Translations under genes and position numbers: made by a program
Source: Ignavibacteria bacterium UBA5771
Lineage (GTDB): Bacteria > Bacteroidota > Ignavibacteria > Kapaibacteriales > UBA2268
Assembly (NCBI GenBank): GCA_002418685.1
Contig: DIEP01000108.1
Coordinates: 1 to 12,291 of the forward strand
DNA length: 12,291 nt
Reading direction: 5' to 3'
Shown here: in pieces, positions 8,331 through 12,291 of the stretch
How positions within the stretch are numbered: the stretch's first letter is position 1
Layout of the letters: each line of letters begins with the position of its first letter
The notes under the pieces: model-generated
Told to the model about the DNA's origin: nothing
The model's database searches: none
The model's input: the letters and a program-made list of their open reading frames with translations, nothing else

Positions 8331-9602
8331 TTAATTAGAAATAATTTCATTTAATTTCAAACCAACAGCTTGCTCCAGCTGTGCTTTTGCTTGCATAAAA
8401 TTCATTAAATACATATAATAATCTACCCGAGAGTTAAATAACATTTTATATGCGTCAAGAACCATTAGGAATTCTGTTTTACCCGTCTGATAAGTTGCAA
8501 TTGTTGATTGCAATGTTTGTTGTGCTTGGGGGATAATTGTGTTTTTACTCAGATCCTTCAAGTTTCTATTTGTTTCCAGTTTTACTAATGCATTTTGAAC
8601 TTCATAGGCAATCATATTCTTCATTGAATTAAAATCTTCTTCTGCTTTTTGTATGTTTGCTTCATTCTCTTCTACTTTTTTTGTGAATTTATTCTTTGAC
8701 CAAAATGCAAGCGGAACATTAACTCCAAACATAGCTGACCAAAAATCGTTTCCTGTATTTGTCATATTTTTATACATCAACCGCACCATTAAATCAGGGT
8801 AATATTCCGTTCTTGAAATGGCTAATTCAGATTTATTCATTTCGATACCGAATTGCATCCCTTTTAATTCAGGTCTGTTTTCAAAACCTAATCGTGAGAG
8901 TCTTTCGTAGGTTAAATCCGGGATTGTATCGTTAATTTCTAGTACAATTTCTATAGGAGAATTAGCCTCACGGTTTAATAGCACATTAATCATCGTTTTA
9001 GTATCAGTTTCCTCTTTTTGTAGATTTATTCCTTCGTTTATCAAAGTTGAGAGTTCGGTTTGCCCGCGTATTATATCGGGTTGTTTCCCCATTCCGACTT
9101 CATATTGACGACTTGCAATTTCAACAAACTGCTTCATTAGTTCTTGATTGTCTTTATTTATTTCAATTTTCTTTTGAATAAAAAATAGCTCATAATACGA
9201 ATTTTCTAAATCTCTGATTATTTTTTTCTCTAATGTAAAATATTCTTGACTTGTCATTGATGCATTGTTTTGCGCTGCTTTTTTCATATTATTAATTTTT
9301 CCTGGGAATGGAAACATTTGCTGAATGAAATAATCGTATTCCATCTGATTTTCAAAAGGATTTGGGAATGACTCTATCGGAGTATTGAAAAATTCAACTC
9401 CAATTTGTGGTGGTTCCCAAGTCGACACTTGACCAATTTTACTTTCAGCAGCAATCACTTTGTTCCTCAATGCTTTCAATTGTGGATTATTCTGCTTTAC
9501 CTCAGAAATTAATGAATCTAAATTCAATGTATTATTTTGTGAAAAAGATGTCTCACTAAACACTATAAATAAAATTGATATAAACAATTTTAATTTGTTC
9601 AT
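8331..9602 (-). CDS. TolC-family outer-membrane efflux protein (CusC-like)
   Basis: This 423-residue outer-membrane factor forms the trimeric exit channel of the pump. It starts with a signal peptide ending near FSETSFSQ (about residue 22). The mature part shows the two OEP half-repeats rich in long amphipathic helices and coiled coil, for example the Glu/Gln/Lys-rich stretch after residue 105 and the helix with QAKAQLEQAVG near the end. The motif QMFPFPGK (95-102) is typical of OMFs encoded beside CusBA-type pumps. Unlike E. coli CusC there is no lipobox Cys. A GGAG five bases before the ATG supports the start. It is the first gene of the efflux cluster, so transcription probably begins just upstream, around 9627-9700. 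Assignment to Cus is by context with the adjacent cusB and cusA; the sequence alone supports only TolC family. Confidence 0.92.
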   Translation of the reverse strand: MNKLKLFISILFIVFSETSFSQNNTLNLDSLISEVKQNNPQLKALRNKVIAAESKIGQVSTWEPPQIGVEFFNTPIESFPNPFENQMEYDYFIQQMFPFPGKINNMKKAAQNNASMTSQEYFTLEKKIIRDLENSYYELFFIQKKIEINKDNQELMKQFVEIASRQYEVGMGKQPDIIRGQTELSTLINEGINLQKEETDTKTMINVLLNREANSPIEIVLEINDTIPDLTYERLSRLGFENRPELKGMQFGIEMNKSELAISRTEYYPDLMVRLMYKNMTNTGNDFWSAMFGVNVPLAFWSKNKFTKKVEENEANIQKAEEDFNSMKNMIAYEVQNALVKLETNRNLKDLSKNTIIPQAQQTLQSTIATYQTGKTEFLMVLDAYKMLFNSRVDYYMYLMNFMQAKAQLEQAVGLKLNEIISN

Positions 9603-9633
9603 TTTTTCTCCAGATTATAATTCGATTTCCTGT

Positions 9634-9670
9634 TTTATATTTTATTAAGTCGATTAAGATCTATTTAGAT
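9634..9670 (-). promoter_or_regulatory. Possible promoter and operator of the efflux operon
   Basis: On the minus strand TATAAA (9634-9639) would place a start site about 25 bases before the outer-membrane factor ATG, leaving room for the GGAG site. Just upstream, 9659-9670 is a perfect small inverted repeat, ATCTA-TT-TAGAT, of the size of a repressor half-site pair. No good -35 box is seen and the palindrome does not match the CopY, CueR or CsoR operators I know. Tentative. Confidence 0.2.
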
Positions 9671-9708
9671 TTTTGACGCCCCTATATTAGATTTTTGACA
9701 CCCCTATT
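9665..9708. repeat. 22-bp tandem direct repeat (two copies)
   Basis: Units 9665-9686 and 9687-9708 match at 20 of 22 positions; the differences are the 14th and the last base. The core is GATTTTTGACRCCCCTAT. The repeat overlaps the 3' end of the broken TPR gene: on the minus strand unit two encodes its last residues GVKNL, and its stop lies in unit one. Multiple short repeats with a GATTTTTGAC..CCCC core remind me of the ends of IS21-family elements, but no transposase is present and I cannot verify this. A simple local duplication is the alternative. Confidence 0.75.
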
Positions 9709-10035
9709 GTAAGCTTCAGTCCAAATTTGGAAAAGGAGTAATTTGGGTTGTTGGGAAGGTATTTTTCCTATTTGTAAATCATCTGCTCTTTTCGCTGATT
9801 TTACAGCATTCATCCCGTCATCTTTTTTGATATATGCTTGAGAAAGCACAAGATAGCCTTCTGTATTAGTAGGAATTTTCGCTACTTCTTGTTGTGCATA
9901 ATCAATTGCTCTATCATATCCCTTGTTATTATAAGCAACCTTGGCAGTAGTTAATTCTTTAGATGTAGATTGAAATCTTTGGAAAGCAACTGTTCCAATT
10001 GAAAGCCATAGTATTTAAAAAAATAATTTCTTCAT
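9682..10035 (-). pseudogene. Broken small TPR-like exported protein gene (in-frame stop at codon 7)
   Basis: From ATG at 10033-10035 the frame reads MKKLFF, then TAA at 10015-10017, then continues open for 110 codons to a TAG at 9682-9684. The continued frame begins ILWLSIGTVAF, a typical signal-peptide core, so the stop lies inside what was an export signal. The rest looks like tetratricopeptide helices: ELTTAKVAYNNKGYDRAID, YAQQEVAKIPTNTEGYLVLS, QAYIKKDDGMNAVKSAKRAD, then FQIWTEAYNRG. No alternative ATG, GTG or TTG lies early in the open part. The C-terminus stops inside the 22-bp tandem repeat, so it may be truncated at that end too. Its ATG overlaps the stop of the preceding broken gene (ATGA). 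A single-base sequencing or assembly error is possible, but a homopolymer length change does not restore the frame; a substitution is needed. Confidence 0.65.
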
Positions 10036-10224
10036 TGTTTCACCATTTCTCCATTCTTTAATGTAGTTGGTATCTTCCCATCAGGCATAAATGTTATTCC
10101 ATAAAAACCATAATAACCACTCCCTAAATCCAAATACCAGTTATAAGTTTCTTTTTGAGAATAAAGCAAGCTCGAAGAAAGAAGGAGAATAACTATAATT
10201 TATAAAAATAGTAACTTTTTTCAT
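10032..10224 (-). pseudogene. Broken short exported protein gene (frameshift in signal peptide)
   Basis: ATG at 10222-10224 starts MKKVTIFI, but the open frame that continues to TGA at 10032-10034 is shifted by one base. Removing one base near 10197-10205 (an AAA run) would give MKKVTIFIIIVILLLSS, a normal signal peptide, followed by LLYSQKETYNWYLDLGSGYY, GFYGITFMPDGKIPTTLKNG and EMVKQ. The total is only about 63 residues. The pattern WY...YGITF...PTTLKNGEM resembles, from memory, the opening of longer Bacteroidota secreted proteins with WYFG..AGL.F motifs, so this may be an N-terminal remnant. That link is weak. No Shine-Dalgarno site precedes the ATG. The stop overlaps the start of the broken TPR gene, which suggests they were once an operon. 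A homopolymer sequencing error is a real alternative. Confidence 0.55.
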
Positions 10225-10265
10225 ATTTTTATTAGAATTATAAAAATAATTATTAAATTGCTTTT

Positions 10266-10271
10266 TATAAT
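10266..10271 (+). promoter_or_regulatory. Possible -10 box for the FIST gene
   Basis: TATAAT lies 15 bases before the FIST start codon in the 62-bp AT-rich gap between it and the divergent broken gene. It would give a very short leader, consistent with the lack of a Shine-Dalgarno site. No -35 box is evident, so this is weak. Confidence 0.2.
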
Positions 10272-10286
10272 TTCAAAATTTAGAAA

Positions 10287-11417
10287 ATGAATAAAAACAT
10301 ACAAGTTCGACGGGGTTATTCCCTCAATCCTGACCCGCAAAAAGCTGTCGAAGAACTTTATGAGCAAATCGCACAAGATAGAAATGATATCGTGATGGCT
10401 TTTGTTTCTTCGAATTATCATCTCCAATCAGTTGAGCACGCTTTGAACCAGCTTCCTGCAAAAAAAATAGTGGGAACAACTACTGCGGGGGAACTGACCA
10501 CGGATGGATTAATGACAAATTCTATTGCGGGATTTAGTATTCAGTCCGATATGCTTGCTTTTCACATATTTGATATAGATGATTTAGATAATTTCTCCAT
10601 CAAAGATTCATTACGGGCTGCACAGGAAATAGTACATGATTTGAAATTCAATACTTATTTGAATCCTAAGAAAATCTTTGGGATTCTTTTAATCGATGGT
10701 CTATCTTTAAAGGAAGAGCAAGTAATAAGCATACTTGCTAACACATTTAATAATATACCAATTGTGGGAGGCTCTGCGGGCGACAATCTAAATTTTATCA
10801 AAACGCAAATTTATCATAATTATCTTTTCAAATCTAATAGAGCAGCATTTATTATAGTCGAATCAGAATTGCCATTCGAAATCATCAAAACGCATCACTT
10901 TGTTCCGACGGCAAAATTGCTGAACATTACAAAAGCCAACCCACGCAATCGTATTGTATATCAAATTAATGATGAGCCTGCTGCTTTGTATTATGCCAAT
11001 TTAATTGGTGTCCCAAAAGAAGAACTTTCACCTCGATACTTTTCAAAGAATCCCTTAATTGAAAATTATTACGGAGAATGGTATATCCGAGAAATTTTGC
11101 AAGCTAATCCCGATATGAGTTTGAAATTTGCATGTGCTGTTGAGGAAAATAAAATATATAGTCTTGGCAAAGCAGGAGAAATCACTCAAAATTTAAACGA
11201 TAAATTTCGAGAAATTGAGCGGAAAATTGGTGATATTCAGCTTTTGCTTGGTTTTGACTGCGCTTTCCGTCGTTTGGAAATTGAAGGAACAAAATCTCAA
11301 GATGAATATAACAATGTGCTGAAAAAATATGAAGTCATAGGATTTAATACTTATGGTGAGCAATACAATTCACTGCACATGAATCACACATTTACCGGGG
11401 TTGCAATTGGAGGATAA
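10287..11417 (+). CDS. Stand-alone FIST-domain sensory protein (FIST N + FIST C)
   Basis: This 376-residue soluble protein consists of a FIST N domain (about residues 34-195) and a FIST C domain (about 222-357). Landmarks are IVGTTTAGEL (61-70), IVGGSAGDN (159-167), the NDEPAALYYANL stretch (228-239), CAFRRLEIEG (325-334) and GFNTYGEQ (352-359), ending in HTFTGVAIGG. FIST is known as a putative small-ligand sensing module usually tied to chemoreceptors, histidine kinases or GGDEF proteins. Here no output domain, signal peptide or membrane helix is present, so it probably acts with a partner encoded elsewhere. It is the only plus-strand gene in the window. Its ATG lacks a Shine-Dalgarno site. 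It ends one base from the stop of the convergent beta-barrel gene. The ligand cannot be predicted, and I see no functional link with the copper genes. Confidence 0.92.
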   Translation: MNKNIQVRRGYSLNPDPQKAVEELYEQIAQDRNDIVMAFVSSNYHLQSVEHALNQLPAKKIVGTTTAGELTTDGLMTNSIAGFSIQSDMLAFHIFDIDDLDNFSIKDSLRAAQEIVHDLKFNTYLNPKKIFGILLIDGLSLKEEQVISILANTFNNIPIVGGSAGDNLNFIKTQIYHNYLFKSNRAAFIIVESELPFEIIKTHHFVPTAKLLNITKANPRNRIVYQINDEPAALYYANLIGVPKEELSPRYFSKNPLIENYYGEWYIREILQANPDMSLKFACAVEENKIYSLGKAGEITQNLNDKFREIERKIGDIQLLLGFDCAFRRLEIEGTKSQDEYNNVLKKYEVIGFNTYGEQYNSLHMNHTFTGVAIGG

Positions 11418-11418
11418 A

Positions 11419-12120
11419 TTAAAAAGTATAACCAACTGAAACAGAGAGGACTAAACCTCCGAAATCTTTGATAGGCAAGCCTCGAATGCTTTCGAGTCCA
11501 TTTCCTCCGAATGGAATGTAATAATATCGAATATTAGCGGATGCTACGGAATTATCAATCAAGCTGAAATATGCACCCACACCAATATATGCATCTAATC
11601 GCACGTATGTCTTGGCATAATTCCAAGCTGTGAACCATTCCTTTTCATAAGGAGTTGAAATAATGAATGTCGGACCAATTCCTCCTGTGATAAAGGGTTT
11701 GAATGAACCTGCAATTGCATCTTGAAACATCAGTCGTGTGTATCCCAATGTCAAGGGAATCATAAACAACCTATTGATTTTATTAGGCACAATCCATCGA
11801 CCTGTATTATAATCCCAATATTCAATTTCATCAGTATTTCTTGCGCCAGATATATAAAAATTTGCAAATAACATATTGTCTTCATCTAAAGAATGAGTGT
11901 AAAGCAAGCCACCACCAAAACCCGAATTAGAAAAAATAACATCAGCACAAATTGAATTACTTATAAATTTTGCATTTGGATTATATATTTCTATGGGTTG
12001 AGCAGGTTTATATACAAAGATAGAATCAACTTTTCGGACTCTTTCATCATCTTCTGCTTGTGCCAATATCGGCATTAAACATAAGATGAATACAATGATA
12101 TTTGAAAAATATTTCTTCAT
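11419..12120 (-). CDS. Small outer-membrane beta-barrel protein, function unknown
   Basis: This 233-residue protein starts with a signal peptide, MKKYFSNIIVFILCLMPILAQA, cut after about residue 22. The mature part shows alternating hydrophobic and polar residues with many aromatic ones (FGGGLLYTHSL, LFANFYISG, PFITGGIGPTF, LDAYIGVGAYFSL, IRYYYIPFG) and ends in SVSVGYTF. A final Phe after such a strand is the usual outer-membrane insertion signal. About eight strands would fit an OmpA/OmpW-sized barrel. No ligand or enzyme motif is seen. The ATG at 12118-12120 is preceded by a weak purine stretch only. It is convergent with the FIST gene with a one-base gap, and lies 51 bp after the end of the partial gene at the right edge, possibly in the same transcript. 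Confidence 0.8.
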   Translation of the reverse strand: MKKYFSNIIVFILCLMPILAQAEDDERVRKVDSIFVYKPAQPIEIYNPNAKFISNSICADVIFSNSGFGGGLLYTHSLDEDNMLFANFYISGARNTDEIEYWDYNTGRWIVPNKINRLFMIPLTLGYTRLMFQDAIAGSFKPFITGGIGPTFIISTPYEKEWFTAWNYAKTYVRLDAYIGVGAYFSLIDNSVASANIRYYYIPFGGNGLESIRGLPIKDFGGLVLSVSVGYTF

Positions 12121-12171
12121 AACTTCATAAATCTAAACCTATAAACTAATTAATACTGAAAAAATTGTATT

Positions 12172-12291
12172 TTAATCTTCAGATATATTCACTTGGATAG
12201 GATTCTGAATATTAAATTCGAGCAAGAGATCTGCTATTGTCTTAAAATTTAATGAAATATCAGTTAAGTAGAAATCAACATTTGGATCTGG
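12172..12291 (-). CDS. C-terminal end of an unidentified protein, cut by the right edge
   Basis: An open frame enters from the right edge and ends at TAA (12172-12174). The visible 39 residues read PDPNVDFYLTDISLNFKTIA and then DLLLEFNIQNPIQVNISED. This alternating strand-like ending without an aromatic last residue gives no family. The coding call rests on the open frame, its orientation matching the downstream beta-barrel gene and a reasonable amino-acid mix, so it is tentative. Confidence 0.5.
   Translation of the reverse strand, partial: PDPNVDFYLTDISLNFKTIADLLLEFNIQNPIQVNISED

Noticed and set aside
9614..9619. TATAAT on the minus strand as -10 box of the outer-membrane factor gene
   Set aside because: It would start transcription within the GGAG ribosome binding site, so TATAAA further upstream fits better.
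10221..10427. 68-codon minus-strand frame opposite the FIST gene start
   Set aside because: Antisense to a well-supported FIST N-terminus, no ribosome binding site, and a low-complexity Ile-rich end.

Overview
The window is AT-rich DNA that reads like a chromosome from the Bacteroidota/Chlorobiota side of the FCB group, perhaps a relative of Ignavibacteria or Kapabacteria. This rests on the style of the copper-efflux adaptor tail, the GT-C glycosyltransferase, the small beta-barrel protein and the near absence of Shine-Dalgarno sites before the housekeeping genes. The taxon is an inference; no marker gene in the window settles it.

Layout. 1-1531 (minus): a multi-pass GT-C type membrane glycosyltransferase that runs off the left edge. 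1669-2739 (minus): RluD-type 23S rRNA pseudouridine synthase with an unusual acidic insert. 2859-9602 (minus): a copper/silver efflux cluster transcribed in the order TolC-like outer-membrane factor, CusB-like adaptor, CusA-like RND pump, then a small secreted Met/His-rich metal-binding protein. 9665-10224 (minus): a short decayed stretch with two broken small genes and a 22-bp tandem repeat, lying immediately upstream of the efflux cluster. 10287-11417 (plus): a stand-alone FIST-domain sensor protein. 11419-12120 (minus): a small outer-membrane beta-barrel protein convergent with it. 12172-12291 (minus): the C-terminal end of an unidentified gene cut by the right edge.

How the genes fit together. 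The three efflux proteins make a complete envelope-spanning tripartite pump. The pump subunit keeps the three methionines that relay Cu(I)/Ag(I) in E. coli CusA. The last gene of the cluster encodes a secreted protein whose C-terminal 63 residues are a gap-free paralogue (50/63 identical) of the C-terminal tail of the adaptor. It therefore looks like a free-standing copy of that tail, possibly a periplasmic metallochaperone in place of CusF. No metal-responsive regulator, CusF or CopA-type ATPase is present in the window.

The most interesting points are the duplicated degenerate-EF-hand plus CPxCGM domain, the decayed gene pair with the tandem repeat directly in front of the efflux operon, and the contrast between strong ribosome binding sites in the efflux genes and weak or absent ones in most neighbours. 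I saw no CRISPR array, tRNA or rRNA, and no intact mobile element.
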